From contig CAVOKO010000010.1 in NCBI GenBank assembly GCA_963696525.1, forward strand, positions 62,001 to 126,000: a stretch of DNA of 64,000 nt. Direction: 5' to 3'. The notes under the pieces are model-generated. The model had not been told where the DNA came from, did no database searches, and worked only from the letters and a program-made list of their open reading frames with translations. Shown in pieces: positions 35,701 to 45,791 of this stretch. Source of the stretch: CAWBRT01 sp963696525. Lineage in GTDB: Bacteria > Acidobacteriota > Terriglobia > Terriglobales > Acidobacteriaceae. Numbering within the stretch: position 1 is the first letter of the stretch; the number at the start of each line of letters is the position of its first letter. Made by a program: the position numbers and the translations under genes.

Positions 35701-37001
35701 TATTCCTGCTTGACTAGCAGGCGCATGCAAAGTGTAAGCAGGCTGGCAATGACCATCAGGGCAGACATCACTGCCAGTCCCATTTCGAAGGAACCAGTGG
35801 TGGTCTTCAGCCAACCCATGATGACGGGGCCAAAGAAGCCGCCGGTCGTGCCAACCGAGTTGATGAAGGCCAATCCACCAGCGGCGCCTAAGCCGGTCAG
35901 GAAGCGCGGCGGAATCGACCAGAAGATGCCGCGCGAGGCAGTAATGCCGATCAGCGCAACGGAAAGTCCGCACATCGAAATCAGAAGGGCCGGAAATTTG
36001 ACGGCGACGGCCAAACCAATCGCCCCGACCAGGCAGGACAGGGCAAGATTGGTGATGCGGCGGCCGCTGCGGTCGACCAGCGCTCCCCAGGCCATCGTAC
36101 CGAGACAGCCGAATAGGTAAGGAATGGCCGCGATCCAGCCGATCACGAAATTAGACACGTTGTGACCCTTGAGAATCAGCGGCAGCCAGATGGCAACCGC
36201 GTAAGAGCCAATGGTGAAGCAGAGCTGAATCAGCGCCAGCATAATGACACGCGCGTCGGCCATGGACGCCCAGAGCTTGTGCACCGCCCGTTCGCGCTTC
36301 TCGGTCGCCAGCGTGCGAATTACGATTGCACGCTCCTCGGCGGTTAGCCACTTTGCGTCTTCGGGGCGCTCCGTCAGCAGTCCATAGAGGGCAATCCCGA
36401 TGAGCACAGCAGGTATGCCTTCGATGATGAACAGCCACTTCCAGCCGGCCAGGCCCAGGACGCCGTTCATCTGCATGATCGAGGTGGAGAGCGGTCCGCT
36501 GATGAGCGAAGCCAGCGGCAGCGACATGTGATACCAGGACATCAGCCGGCTGCGATACTGATTCGGAAACCAGGCGGTGAAGAAGTACATCGCGCCGGGC
36601 GTAAAGCCCGCTTCCGCCACACCCAGCAGAAAGCGCGCCAGATAGAAACTCTTGGGTCCGACAACAAAGGCAGTGGCCGAAGCGGCGAATCCCCAGGTAA
36701 TCATGATGCGCGCCAGCCAGCGCCGCGCGCCCACGCGGTACAGCAGGGCATTGCTCGGCACCTCGCAGGTACAATAGCCGAAAAATAGAACGCCCGCCCC
36801 CCAGCCAAAGGCTAGTGGCGAGAGCCCCAGGTCCTTGTTCATCGTCAGCGCCGCAAAACCGACATTGGTGCGGTCGATAAAAGCAATGGTGTAGGCCATC
36901 ATCATGACCGGCAAGAAGCGAAAGATGACCTTGCGAAAAGCGCGCCGGCTCAACTCCACCTCGGTGCTCGATAGTGCCACCTGTGGATTCACGCTACTCA
37001 T
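35700..37001 (-). CDS. MFS transporter, anion:cation symporter (ACS) type
   Basis: 433 residues from the ATG at 37001, after CCGAGGAACAAGCA. About twelve helices; helix 1 has AYTIAFIDRTNVGFAAL, the D-R-x-N-x-G pattern of ACS carriers of hexuronates, tartrate or allantoate. LLGVAEAGFTPGAMYFFT marks helix 5. It likely imports an organic or sugar acid. It follows the Ldh-family gene on the same strand with a 78-bp gap. Confidence 0.93.
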   Translation of the reverse strand: MSSVNPQVALSSTEVELSRRAFRKVIFRFLPVMMMAYTIAFIDRTNVGFAALTMNKDLGLSPLAFGWGAGVLFFGYCTCEVPSNALLYRVGARRWLARIMITWGFAASATAFVVGPKSFYLARFLLGVAEAGFTPGAMYFFTAWFPNQYRSRLMSWYHMSLPLASLISGPLSTSIMQMNGVLGLAGWKWLFIIEGIPAVLIGIALYGLLTERPEDAKWLTAEERAIVIRTLATEKRERAVHKLWASMADARVIMLALIQLCFTIGSYAVAIWLPLILKGHNVSNFVIGWIAAIPYLFGCLGTMAWGALVDRSGRRITNLALSCLVGAIGLAVAVKFPALLISMCGLSVALIGITASRGIFWSIPPRFLTGLGAAGGLAFINSVGTTGGFFGPVIMGWLKTTTGSFEMGLAVMSALMVIASLLTLCMRLLVKQE

Positions 37002-37079
37002 TGCTTGTTCCTCGGGCAATTACTCTCTGCCTCGGTCAACTGCATGGTGGTGCGTTGCCGTCCGGGTCCGGCGTCACCG

Positions 37080-38171
37080 TTATCGCTGGGCCAGGGAAAG
37101 CGGGCTCGGGGATGACGCCGGGAACGCCACACCGACACGCTCGGCCTCGGCGCGCAATTCGGAGGCCACCTTCTCGGTCAACGGAATGCCGGTGCGCCGG
37201 CGCGCCTGTTCCGCGCGCTCTTCGGGCTCCCCCGGCATCATGATCTCATCCACGTCCGCCGCCCGCGGCAAGTTTTTCACCCGTTCGACGAAGGTCTCGG
37301 CGCGCTGCTCGAACACCTCGCGGGAGATAAACAGGTCCGGCTTCATGGCGATGAGCAGGTGCCCCACGTTCTGCGGCGCGCTGTGGTCGAAGTAGAGGCT
37401 CTTGACCTCGCCACCATAATTGGCGCCCGTGTAGAGCCCGGCCAGCAGGTCCATCAGCATGGAGAGCGCCGAGCCCTTAACGCCACCAAATGGGAGGCAG
37501 ACGCCTTCGAAAGCCTTCTTGGCGTCGGTGGTCGGCCGGCCATCCTGATCGAGCGCGAGCCCTTCCGGAATCGGCTTTCCGTGCGTGGCCGCCAGACGTA
37601 TCTTGCCGCGCGCAATCACCGTCATTGCCATGTCGAGGACATAGGGCTGCGTCTTTCCTCCGGGTACGCCGGCGGCCAGGGGTGCGGCGCCGAGAAACGT
37701 AGTGCGCCCACCCCAGACGGGGATCGCCGGCGACGAATTGGTAAGCGCCAGCGAGATGTATCCGGCTTCGATGGCCTGCAGCACGTAGAGAGCGGCCATG
37801 CCGTAATGGGTGCTGCGGCGAACTCCAACCATTCCAATGCCGCACTTCGATGCCAGCCGGATGGCCTCATCCATGCCGCGGTGCCCGGCGATAAAACCCA
37901 TGCCATCATCGCCGTCAAGCAGCGCCACCGCGCTAGCCACGCGCGTGACCTTGATCTGCGGCCGGGGATTAACCACGCCACGGCGCAGACGCTCCAGGTA
38001 CATGGGAATGCGCGAAACCCCGTGCGAGCTGAGGCCCCGCAGGTCGGCCCTGACCAGGTCTGCGGAAATGACGGCGGCTTCCGCCGCGGGAAGGTTCGCC
38101 TTCATGAATAGCTCGGTGCCGAGCCTCGTCAGTTGTGCCGGGTCGTAATAGTAGCTCTCCGCGTTGCTCAT
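37080..38171 (-). CDS. Ldh family NAD(P)-dependent oxidoreductase (malate/L-lactate/ureidoglycolate type)
   Basis: 363 residues, with AAAGGAAACGCACAC before the ATG. The family signatures are DLRGLSSHGVSRIPMYLER, VGVRRSTHYGMAALYV with the catalytic His, and the long C-terminal block GGVKGSALSMLMDLLAG. These enzymes have the non-Rossmann Ldh2 fold and oxidise 2-hydroxy acids such as malate, sulfolactate or 2,3-diketo-gulonate precursors. MFS genes on both sides suggest a hydroxy-acid uptake and oxidation unit. Confidence 0.93.
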   Translation of the reverse strand: MSNAESYYYDPAQLTRLGTELFMKANLPAAEAAVISADLVRADLRGLSSHGVSRIPMYLERLRRGVVNPRPQIKVTRVASAVALLDGDDGMGFIAGHRGMDEAIRLASKCGIGMVGVRRSTHYGMAALYVLQAIEAGYISLALTNSSPAIPVWGGRTTFLGAAPLAAGVPGGKTQPYVLDMAMTVIARGKIRLAATHGKPIPEGLALDQDGRPTTDAKKAFEGVCLPFGGVKGSALSMLMDLLAGLYTGANYGGEVKSLYFDHSAPQNVGHLLIAMKPDLFISREVFEQRAETFVERVKNLPRAADVDEIMMPGEPEERAEQARRRTGIPLTEKVASELRAEAERVGVAFPASSPSPLSLAQR

Positions 38172-38282
38172 GTGTGCGTTTCCTTTCCAAATCGGGGCTT
38201 TACGTGCACACGATCCTCCAAGGATGATGCCGACCGAAGCGGCCGCAGCCCAGATCGAAGTCCAAGGCGCTTGCCGGCGACA

Positions 38283-39617
38283 TCAGGACGCGGTCGCTGG
38301 CCGGTTGTTGGCGTCGCTCAGGACCATCGGCTTGCGCGTCATCGTCAGGGTGGCCGTGGCGCCGGTGACCAGCAGTACTCCGGCGATAATGAATGCCCAA
38401 CTGTAGCTTCCGGTACCGGCGAGCACGTAACCGGTCACGATGGGGGCCAGGAGTCCAAAGGTGTTTCCGCCGACGTTCAAGAAGCCCATGCCTTTGCCAA
38501 TGTCACGCGGATTCGGCAGCAGGTCGTTCAGTAGCGCGAAATTCAGGGACGTAGTCGAGGCGATGCCGGTCAGTGAGATCGTCATCAGTACCAGTAGCAG
38601 CCAGATGTTGTCGACGATAGGCGCGAACAGAATCAGCGCGGCTGTCGACAGGGCCGTAGCGATCATGTTGCGTCGTCGTCCGCTGCCAACGCCCTGCCGT
38701 TTGAGCAGACGATCGCTGAGGCGCCCCACCAGGATCATCAGCACCGCCGTCGCTGCATACGGGACGGCTGTAAAGAGCCCGGTCTTCAGAATTGTCAGGT
38801 GCTTGGTGGTTTGCAGGTAGCTGGGCAGCCAGGTAAGAAAAAGGTACTGGCTATAGGTGGTGCAGCCCTGGGTCAGTGCCAGTCCCCACATGGTGCGCGT
38901 GCTGAGAAGGGCGAAGATGCCGTGTCCTTCGGTTTTGCCGTCCAGTTGGGCGCTTGCCGCCTTACGCTCACTGAGAATCTTTTGCCGTTCAGCTTCGCCT
39001 AGCCACTTGACCTTTTCTGGACGGTTGAACCAGATCAGCCAAGCGGTTAGCCAGACCAAGCCGATGAACCCGGCGCAGACAAACAGGCCGCGCCAGTCGA
39101 AGCGGTTAATGATCGCCCCAGCTACGACCGCGCACAGCGCTGGTCCGGCATAGGCGCCGCTGTTAAAGACGGCGTTCAGGATGCCACGTTCGCCGGCGGG
39201 AATCCACTCGCGAATCACCCGCGCTCCGACCGGGTTATTGGTGGCTTCGCCGGCTCCCATGCCCAGGCGTGTCGCCACCAGAAAAGGGAAACTCCAGGCG
39301 AAACCGGTCATGGCCGTCGACGCCGACCACAGCGAAATTCCGAAGGCGGCGATGCGCCGGGTGCCCCAGCGATCGACCAACACGCCGGCCGGAATCAGGC
39401 ATGCCGTGTACGTCCATAAAAAGGACGAAAACAAATATCCCAGCGTGACTGAGGAGAGGTGAAACTCGGCCGCGATGGGCCGTGCCGCAAAAGACAACGA
39501 AATGCGGTCGATGTAGTTAATCATCGTCAGCGTGAAAAGAAACAGTGCTACCCAGCCGCGGCGATACTGCGGAGCAGCGGAGGCAGAGAGAACGTAGGCA
39601 GGCGTAGATTCTGGCAT
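38283..39617 (-). CDS. MFS transporter, ACS type
   Basis: 444 residues from the ATG at 39617; the frame extends further but the helices start soon after this site. Twelve-helix layout; helix 1 has TMINYIDRISLSFAARP, then GVLVDRWGTRRIAAFG and RLGMGAGEATNNPVGARV, the pattern of galactonate and glucarate transporters. It likely imports a sugar acid and lies 111 bp upstream of the Ldh gene. Confidence 0.93.
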   Translation of the reverse strand: MPESTPAYVLSASAAPQYRRGWVALFLFTLTMINYIDRISLSFAARPIAAEFHLSSVTLGYLFSSFLWTYTACLIPAGVLVDRWGTRRIAAFGISLWSASTAMTGFAWSFPFLVATRLGMGAGEATNNPVGARVIREWIPAGERGILNAVFNSGAYAGPALCAVVAGAIINRFDWRGLFVCAGFIGLVWLTAWLIWFNRPEKVKWLGEAERQKILSERKAASAQLDGKTEGHGIFALLSTRTMWGLALTQGCTTYSQYLFLTWLPSYLQTTKHLTILKTGLFTAVPYAATAVLMILVGRLSDRLLKRQGVGSGRRRNMIATALSTAALILFAPIVDNIWLLLVLMTISLTGIASTTSLNFALLNDLLPNPRDIGKGMGFLNVGGNTFGLLAPIVTGYVLAGTGSYSWAFIIAGVLLVTGATATLTMTRKPMVLSDANNRPATAS

Positions 39618-39884
39618 GTTCTGCTCGACGGCGACAGACTGCGCCCAGAGGCGTGGGCCATCAGTAGTGAGTCCGCCGCTGAGTATACAACTATAATTGG
39701 AGGAATTTTCTAGGGGCCCGTACTTCGTGTACGGCCGTTGGGAAGAGCTCGCAGGGTTCGGCAATTCCGGCGCTTTTGCCGAGTACCGTTTAGCAGATAT
39801 CGCTTTGCATGTGGAGCACGGGCACTCCAAAGCGAACGAAGACGCAAAATGAAAGCCGACCAAGAATCAAAATCGGACGCTGCC

Positions 39885-41186
39885 CTAAGCTCCGTCCCGG
39901 AACAGAATACAAACAGGGCTGCCCGTCTTCACTATGTCGCTACTGGGAGATAGCTTTCCTGTTCCTTTGTTCACGCTGAACCGAACGATCGTGTCACTAT
40001 CTTCGTTGGCGACATACATATGCGTTCCGGTCGGATCGAGAGCGAAAAACCTCGGTGTCTTGCCTTGAGAAAGAGTCCAGTCCACTGCCGCCAATCTTCC
40101 CGTGCCCTGATCAACCGAGAACACGGCCACCGAATCGTGCCCGCGGTTCGAACCGTAAACAAAGCGGCCATCCGCCGAAACAGCAATTTCAGACGCGCGG
40201 CTGTTGCCTGTATAGGTGTCGGGCAAAGACGACACGATTTGAAACGGAGTGAGCCTGCCCTGCGCTACGTCATATTTGTAAGAGGTCACAGTGGAATCGA
40301 GTTCGTTGATCACATAGGTGTAAGGAAGCCTCGGATGAAAGGCGATGTGCCTCGGCCCGGAACCCTCCCGCGCTTCAACAAAAGTGGGATTGGCCGGGTT
40401 CAGCTTGCCGGTGGCAGGATCCAGGCGCAACGAGAACACGGCATCGAGCCCTTTGTCTGGAACAACTATGTACTTGCCAGCCGGGTCGAACTCCACCTGA
40501 TGCGGCTTTGAAAATGGCTGCTCAACCCGATGAGGGCCAATCTTCTTTCCCTGAAGCGTCACCAAGTCGACGACTTCACCCAGCGAGCCGTCATTCTGGT
40601 CCACAGGCAAGACCACCACACTGGATCTCACTTCATTAGTGGTGATGTGATTTGCCACAACGACGAAGCGGTTAGTGGGATCGAACGCCAAGTGAACGGG
40701 GTTTTTGCCGCGGGTAAAACGCTGATTGATCAGCTTGATTTCGCCAGTGTGCTCATTGATGCTGAACGCGCTGATCTCGCTGCTGTCGCCATGAACCGAG
40801 TAGAGAAAGCGGCGGCTGCGGTCCAGGGCTAAAAACGACGGATTCAACAGGCCACTCAGAAGCTGGACATGAGTCCATTGTCCAGATTCCGCGTTCATAC
40901 GGTACACGTTTATACCATCTCCGCGCGCATCCCGCTCGCGAGTCGTGCGGCATCCGACATAAACGAAATAGGGATTCACCCTTGCTCCTTTTCTCGCAGT
41001 ATTGCTAGCCTGAGCGGCCTGCGCGAATCTGCCGCTTTCCGCGTAGACGTTTGCAGAAACGGCGGCGCCGGCAACAGCCATGATACCTTTCAGGACGCTG
41101 CGACGAGCCAAACTCACGTTCCTGCTTGATCTGGTTGGTTCAGACTTGCAACTGACCTCACTGGCTGAAGAAGCACTCTCGATCAT
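39885..41186 (-). CDS. Lactonase family beta-propeller protein, Tat-exported
   Basis: 433 residues from the ATG at 41186, preceded by GCGAGGAATGGCA. A twin-arginine signal (LARRSVLKGIMAVAGAA) is near residues 27-43. The mature part repeats blade motifs such as PSFLALDRSRRFLYSV, PVHLAFDPTNRFVVVAN, PHQVEFDPAGKYIVVPD and PRFFALDPTGTHMYVAN, the seven-bladed Pgl/lactonase fold (as in 6-phosphogluconolactonase and cis,cis-muconate lactonizing enzymes). It may open sugar lactones in the periplasm, giving the acids that nearby MFS carriers take up. The function is inferred. Confidence 0.9.
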   Translation of the reverse strand: MIESASSASEVSCKSEPTRSSRNVSLARRSVLKGIMAVAGAAVSANVYAESGRFAQAAQASNTARKGARVNPYFVYVGCRTTRERDARGDGINVYRMNAESGQWTHVQLLSGLLNPSFLALDRSRRFLYSVHGDSSEISAFSINEHTGEIKLINQRFTRGKNPVHLAFDPTNRFVVVANHITTNEVRSSVVVLPVDQNDGSLGEVVDLVTLQGKKIGPHRVEQPFSKPHQVEFDPAGKYIVVPDKGLDAVFSLRLDPATGKLNPANPTFVEAREGSGPRHIAFHPRLPYTYVINELDSTVTSYKYDVAQGRLTPFQIVSSLPDTYTGNSRASEIAVSADGRFVYGSNRGHDSVAVFSVDQGTGRLAAVDWTLSQGKTPRFFALDPTGTHMYVANEDSDTIVRFSVNKGTGKLSPSSDIVKTGSPVCILFRDGA

Positions 41187-41395
41187 TGCCATTCCTCGCA
41201 TCAGATATCAGAACTGGTTTAACTTATCGGGTCCGTATTTGTTGAGCTTCTGAATGATCTCGAAAGCAGCTCATTTGCGGGCCGAGAGCACCTTCCTCAC
41301 CACAAAGGACAGGATATCGCCATTGCGCAGGTACTCCAATGGAGTTGGACACACGGATGCCATGGAGGAATATACTGAGCGCCGCCGTGCGCGCC

Positions 41396-42298
41396 TCAGT
41401 TGCCTTCTCTTCCAAACACCTGCGCGGCCATGCGGAAAGTGTTCGCGTGGGCTTCGGTGGTGGCTTCGATAGGATCGCCATAGCCCCCGCCGAGGGTAAC
41501 AATCATAGGAATCTGCCGGTTATGGCAAAACTGCATCACTATGCGATCGCGCTCCTTCAGGCCGGCATGGGTGAGAGCCAATCGGCCAAGGCGGTCGGAG
41601 GCCAATCCATCAACCCCAGACTGGTAGAACACAATCTCGGGCGCAAACTCATCTATCCGCGGCAGCACTTCCCGCACAGCCAACAGATACTCCTCATCCC
41701 CGGTTTCATCCGCCAGCCCCACATCAATGCGGCTGTGCTGTTTACGGAACGGGAAATTGCCATTCCCGTGAACTGAGATCGTGAACACATCGGCATCGTG
41801 TTCAAAGATCTGAGCGGTGCCATCGCCCTGATGCACGTCCAAGTCGATGACAGCGGCGCGCCGCGCAAAGGCTTCGTTCCGAGCCCACATTACGGCAACG
41901 GCAATGTCGTTGAAGACACAGAAGCCCGAACCTTCGGCACGAAAAGCATGATGTGTGCCTCCTGCCAGCGTTCCACCGAAAGCATGCTTGAGCGCTTCGC
42001 GGGTGGCCGCCAAAGTGCCGCCCACACTGGCCAGAGTTCTGGTCACCAGTTCCGGTGACCAGGGAAACCCGATCCGCCGGATGGCCTGCGACGACAATGT
42101 GCCTGAGAGGAACTGTTCCACGTAATTGCGATCATGCACCAATTCCAGCACCGCCCGGTCTGCAAGCGGTGCTGGGATGAATTCATACAGGCCATCACCC
42201 GCCAGCAGCTCGCGTGTAAGGCGGTATTTGCTGATGGGAAAGCGATGACCAAGCGGCAGCGGAAATGGGTGGTGGTCGGTATAGTAAAGAATACGCAC
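41396..42298 (-). CDS. Histone deacetylase family protein (class IV-like)
   Basis: 300 residues from a GTG at 42298. Zinc-site motifs are clear: GGTHHAFRAEGSGFCVFND with tandem catalytic His, VIDLDVHQGDGTA (Asp and His ligands), and QSGVDGLASDRLG with the last Asp ligand. The opening LGHRFPISKYRL is typical of bacterial HDAC-like deacetylases related to the class IV group. It may remove acetyl or acyl groups from acetoin, polyamine or lysine. The substrate is unknown. It lies with a secreted amidase upstream and a lactonase downstream on the same strand, and the polyamine genes are 27 kb away. Confidence 0.93.
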   Translation of the reverse strand: MRILYYTDHHPFPLPLGHRFPISKYRLTRELLAGDGLYEFIPAPLADRAVLELVHDRNYVEQFLSGTLSSQAIRRIGFPWSPELVTRTLASVGGTLAATREALKHAFGGTLAGGTHHAFRAEGSGFCVFNDIAVAVMWARNEAFARRAAVIDLDVHQGDGTAQIFEHDADVFTISVHGNGNFPFRKQHSRIDVGLADETGDEEYLLAVREVLPRIDEFAPEIVFYQSGVDGLASDRLGRLALTHAGLKERDRIVMQFCHNRQIPMIVTLGGGYGDPIEATTEAHANTFRMAAQVFGREGN

Positions 42299-42313
42299 AG
42301 TGCAACATTCTAC

Positions 42314-42397
42314 TTAAGGCTCGATCACGACCTCGCCTTTGACTCGCCTTTCTATCACTTCCATCAATGCCTCCGCCGCTCCAGCGGTCGCCCACAT
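42314..42397 (-). pseudogene. Possible C-terminal scrap of a dehydrogenase
   Basis: A short minus-strand frame (27 codons, ending at TAA 42316-42314) reads EALMEVIERRVKGEVVIEP, which resembles the last helix and strand of zinc-type alcohol dehydrogenases or quinone reductases. No upstream part exists. It fits in the gap between the amidase and HDAC-like genes and could be the leftover of a deleted gene. Evidence is weak. Confidence 0.25.
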
Positions 42398-42472
42398 ACA
42401 GGTCCGCGATTCAGCCCGGAGCCGCCTTGAAGAGCCTCGGCTCCGGGTTGATCCAGATAATGCTTCATTTGC

Positions 42473-44035
42473 TCAACGGCTGCTCAGCGGCGGCGTAGAC
42501 TGCGGTGGTTTGCGGGCGTGCGTCGCCTGCTCGAAACTGTAAGCAATCTTCAACAACTGCGGCTCGCTGAACGGCTGGCCAAGGAACTCAATCCCGACTG
42601 GTACACCGATCGGCGCGCTCGCCGTCGCGGCCGAGAATCCAGCCGGAACCGTAATCGCCGGAAATCCCGTGATTGAGGCCAGGATGCCGTTGCGCTCGGC
42701 CTGATTCATGTCGCCAATCATCACCGGCAGACGTTTCTGATGCGGGTACACCAACGCCACGAGGTTGTTCTTCGCCATGGCGTTCGCCAGCCGCACCCGC
42801 AGGTCATCGAGCTTGACGCGCCGGTCTTTGTAGTCGGGCTCGTTGAGGCCATCTCGCTGCGCTTCCGCGGAAGCCAGGAACTTCTCCAGCGTAGGCTTGT
42901 GATAATTGCCCGTGGCGATGAGCTCGGCAAGCGAGTGCACCGGCGGATTGGGCTGAGCTTTGAGGTAATTGTTGAGAACGAACTTGTATTCATACTTCTG
43001 CACGTCGAGATCGGTGGCCAGTTTGCCAGTGTCGAAGGCCGCGTCATCGACATCCACCAGAATTGCGCCCTGCTGCTTCAGCACTTCGAGGGCACTGGCC
43101 ATCACCCGGTTAACCTCCTGGTGATCGGGGCCGGTGCCGAACAATGTGCGCAGCACGCCGATGCGCGCGCCTTTCAAGGCAGTGCGGTCGAGAAAAGACG
43201 TATAGGTCGCGGGAATCTTACCGACACCCAGCGCGGTTACGGGATCGTCTGGATCGTAGCCCGCCATCACGTCGAGCACGACCGCCGCATCGGCTACGGT
43301 TCGCGTTATCGGCCCAACTGCGTCCTGGGTAAACGAGCAAGGGATCACCCCTGCGCGGCTGATCAACCCACGGGTCGGACGAATACCCACGAGGCTGTTA
43401 GCTGAGGATGGCGAGCGGATCGAGTTTACCGTGTCCGAACCGGTGCCCACGGTAGCGAAGTTGGCGGCCAAGGCAGCGCCGGTGCCGCCGGAAGACCCGC
43501 CCGGCGTGCGCGTTAGCTCGTAGGGGTTCTTCGTCTGCCCACCCAGCGAACTCACCGTTATGCCGGTGATCGCCAGCTCGTGCAGATTAGCTTTCCCTAT
43601 AATCAGGGCTCCGGCCTGGCGCAAGCGTGCAACGGTAAACGCATCCTCGGCCGGCTGCATACCCTTTAGCGCCAGCGAACCGCCCGTGGTCGGCATATCG
43701 GCGGTGTCGAAGAGATCCTTCAGCACCAGCGGAATGCACTGCAGCGGCTTGAGCTTGGCGCCGCGCTTGAACGCCTTGTCCATGGCCTCGGCCTGCTCCA
43801 ACGCTTTGGGATTGATGTATAGCATGGAGTTGATGGCGGGGCCCTGCTGATCATACGCATTGATCCGGTCCAGATACTGCTGTACCAGGCCGCGGCAAGT
43901 CAGCTTACCGCTCTGCATAGCGCGGTGAATATCGCTGATCGAGGCTTCCATGAGCTGAAATTGCTGCCCAAAGGCATTAGAGGCCACGAGAACCACTCCT
44001 ACTGCCAGCACAAGAATCTTCATCTGTAGACGCAC
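42473..44035 (-). CDS. Amidase signature family protein, exported
   Basis: 520 residues from a GTG at 44035, chosen because CCAGGAGGAAATCT precedes it. The signal peptide is near residues 6-24 (ILVLAVGVVLVASNAFGQ). The Ser-Ser-Lys triad is Lys-106 (IPLVLKDLFDTADM), Ser-181 (TPGGSSGGTGAAL) and Ser-205 (GTGSDTVNSIRSPSS). The usual TGGSIR is TVNSIR here, a variant that I recall in secreted amidases. It hydrolyses a carboxylic amide in the periplasm; the substrate is unknown. It is at the head of the minus-strand run with the HDAC-like, lactonase, MFS and Ldh genes. Confidence 0.92.
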   Translation of the reverse strand: MRLQMKILVLAVGVVLVASNAFGQQFQLMEASISDIHRAMQSGKLTCRGLVQQYLDRINAYDQQGPAINSMLYINPKALEQAEAMDKAFKRGAKLKPLQCIPLVLKDLFDTADMPTTGGSLALKGMQPAEDAFTVARLRQAGALIIGKANLHELAITGITVSSLGGQTKNPYELTRTPGGSSGGTGAALAANFATVGTGSDTVNSIRSPSSANSLVGIRPTRGLISRAGVIPCSFTQDAVGPITRTVADAAVVLDVMAGYDPDDPVTALGVGKIPATYTSFLDRTALKGARIGVLRTLFGTGPDHQEVNRVMASALEVLKQQGAILVDVDDAAFDTGKLATDLDVQKYEYKFVLNNYLKAQPNPPVHSLAELIATGNYHKPTLEKFLASAEAQRDGLNEPDYKDRRVKLDDLRVRLANAMAKNNLVALVYPHQKRLPVMIGDMNQAERNGILASITGFPAITVPAGFSAATASAPIGVPVGIEFLGQPFSEPQLLKIAYSFEQATHARKPPQSTPPLSSR

Positions 44036-44472
44036 AGATTTCCTCCTGGGTTGAATCGGAATTTCCTTTGAGTCTGAAGAACACGGCAGTATACCGGTCA
44101 CGGGAGAATTTGCAACGCCAATGCCGCCGTCGACGATGCAAACTGGCCGATGCCGTCCCATTCTGAACCACGCCGGAACCGCTCCTGCAAAGGAAAAGGC
44201 GATTCGGAACACGACACGGCTTCTCTGCGACAGGGACGAACATGGCTCATGTACGTTACCGCGATACGCGTATAAGCAGAATGCCGGGCCACCGCGAGCA
44301 AAGAACGATGTCCAATCTCACGAACGGGCGAATGAGTTGTACAATGGTGGCGTTTTTCCGGGCAAAAGGAAGTTCTGGTTAATTTCGGAACCCGGTCTTG
44401 GGCCACAAATGTGACAGCCAAGGCCGGGTCATTTGCTGGCCGCCATCACCGAAAACGCGCGAGGAATGCGAA
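44036..44472. other. Divergent promoter region between amidase and MFS genes
   Basis: No gene is recognised. It should hold both promoters, but no clear box pair was found. An upstream extension of the MFS frame to 44398 is possible but has no ribosome-binding site. Confidence 0.4.
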
Positions 44473-45735
44473 TTGGTCGAGACCAAGAAGGGCTACCGCT
44501 GGTGGGTCATCTTTCTGTTGTTTCTGGGTACGTTCGTCAACGCCGTCGACCGCGGTAGCCTCGGGGTCGCGGCACCCGCGATCATGAAGGAGCTGCACCT
44601 GAACCCGGCGATGATGGGCGTTGTGCTCTCGGCCTTCTTCTGGACCTACTTCGCGATGAACATTCCCTCCGGGGTCGTGGCCGACCGCTTCGGTGCCAAG
44701 GCGACGCTCGGCTGGGCGGCCTTCATCTGGTCGTTCCTTTCGGGCGTGACCGGATTCGCGCAGAATTTCATGCACCTGGTTCTGTGCCGCATCGGCGTGG
44801 GCGCCGGCGAAGCCGCGATCCAGCCCTGCAACGTAAAGGTCGTCAAAGCGGTCTTTCCGACCGAGGAGCGCGGCACCGCGATCGGCATTTTCAACGCCGG
44901 CATCCGTCTCGGACTGGCGGCCGTGCCGGTACTGATGGCTTATCTCATCCACTGGCATAGCTGGCGCATGGCCTTCTACATGACCGGCTTCGGCAGCCTG
45001 GTGTGGGTGGGTCTGTGGGTCGCGTTCTACAAGCAGCCGGCGGCTTCGGAGAAGACCGAAGGCGCCAGCAAACAGCGCGTCCCTTGGGGGCAACTGTTGA
45101 AGCACCGCTCCATCATCGGCCTCATGATGTGCAAGTTCTTCCAGGAATACCTCTACAATATGTTCATCACCTGGCTGCCGGGATACCTGGTGATGGGACG
45201 CGGCTTTACCATGCTGAAGATGGGATGGTACGCGGCGCTGCCATGGGTGGTCACCTTCTTTGCCCTGCCGCTGATCGGTCTGTTTTCCGACACCCTCATC
45301 AAGCGCGGCGTCAGCGTGACCGCCTCGCGCAAAGGCATGATCGTCGTCGGCCAGCTCATCGCCTCCTGTGTCGTCTTCGCTCCCTACGTGGAGGGCGCCA
45401 ACACGGCCATGGTTCTGCTGGTCATCGCCTTGGTCTTCGAATCGGGCGCCAGTACGGTGCTATGGGCCGCCTGTGCCGAAATTGCGCCAGCCAACACGGC
45501 AGCTTCGGTTTCGGGCATTATGAACACGGCAGGAGCGGTGGCCGGCATCGTCTCCCCGATCGTTACGGGAGTACTGCTGAAGTGGACGGGCAACTTTCAG
45601 CGGGCCTTCTCGGTCGCCAGCTTGATGATCGTCTTCGCCGCGCTGTCGATGTGGTTTGTTGTCGGCCGGGTTGAGCAGATCGTGCTGCCGTCCAAAGGCG
45701 TCGCAGCGCCGAGCGCGGGAGAGGCCCGGGCGTGA
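44473..45735 (+). CDS. MFS transporter, ACS type
   Basis: 420 residues from a TTG at 44473, after GCGAGGAATGCGAA; a longer frame exists but begins far before helix 1. Twelve helices, with FVNAVDRGSLGVAAP in helix 1, GVVADRFGAKATLGWA in loop 2-3 and RIGVGAGEAAIQPCNVKVV in helix 4-5. It resembles galactonate-type carriers. It converges with the TolC gene, so the substrate cannot be inferred from context. Confidence 0.92.
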   Translation: MVETKKGYRWWVIFLLFLGTFVNAVDRGSLGVAAPAIMKELHLNPAMMGVVLSAFFWTYFAMNIPSGVVADRFGAKATLGWAAFIWSFLSGVTGFAQNFMHLVLCRIGVGAGEAAIQPCNVKVVKAVFPTEERGTAIGIFNAGIRLGLAAVPVLMAYLIHWHSWRMAFYMTGFGSLVWVGLWVAFYKQPAASEKTEGASKQRVPWGQLLKHRSIIGLMMCKFFQEYLYNMFITWLPGYLVMGRGFTMLKMGWYAALPWVVTFFALPLIGLFSDTLIKRGVSVTASRKGMIVVGQLIASCVVFAPYVEGANTAMVLLVIALVFESGASTVLWAACAEIAPANTAASVSGIMNTAGAVAGIVSPIVTGVLLKWTGNFQRAFSVASLMIVFAALSMWFVVGRVEQIVLPSKGVAAPSAGEARA

Positions 45736-45791
45736 TCGCGCAGCACGGCGGCGTGGTTGCCGTGAAATCAAACCGGATGGATAGGCCGGCT

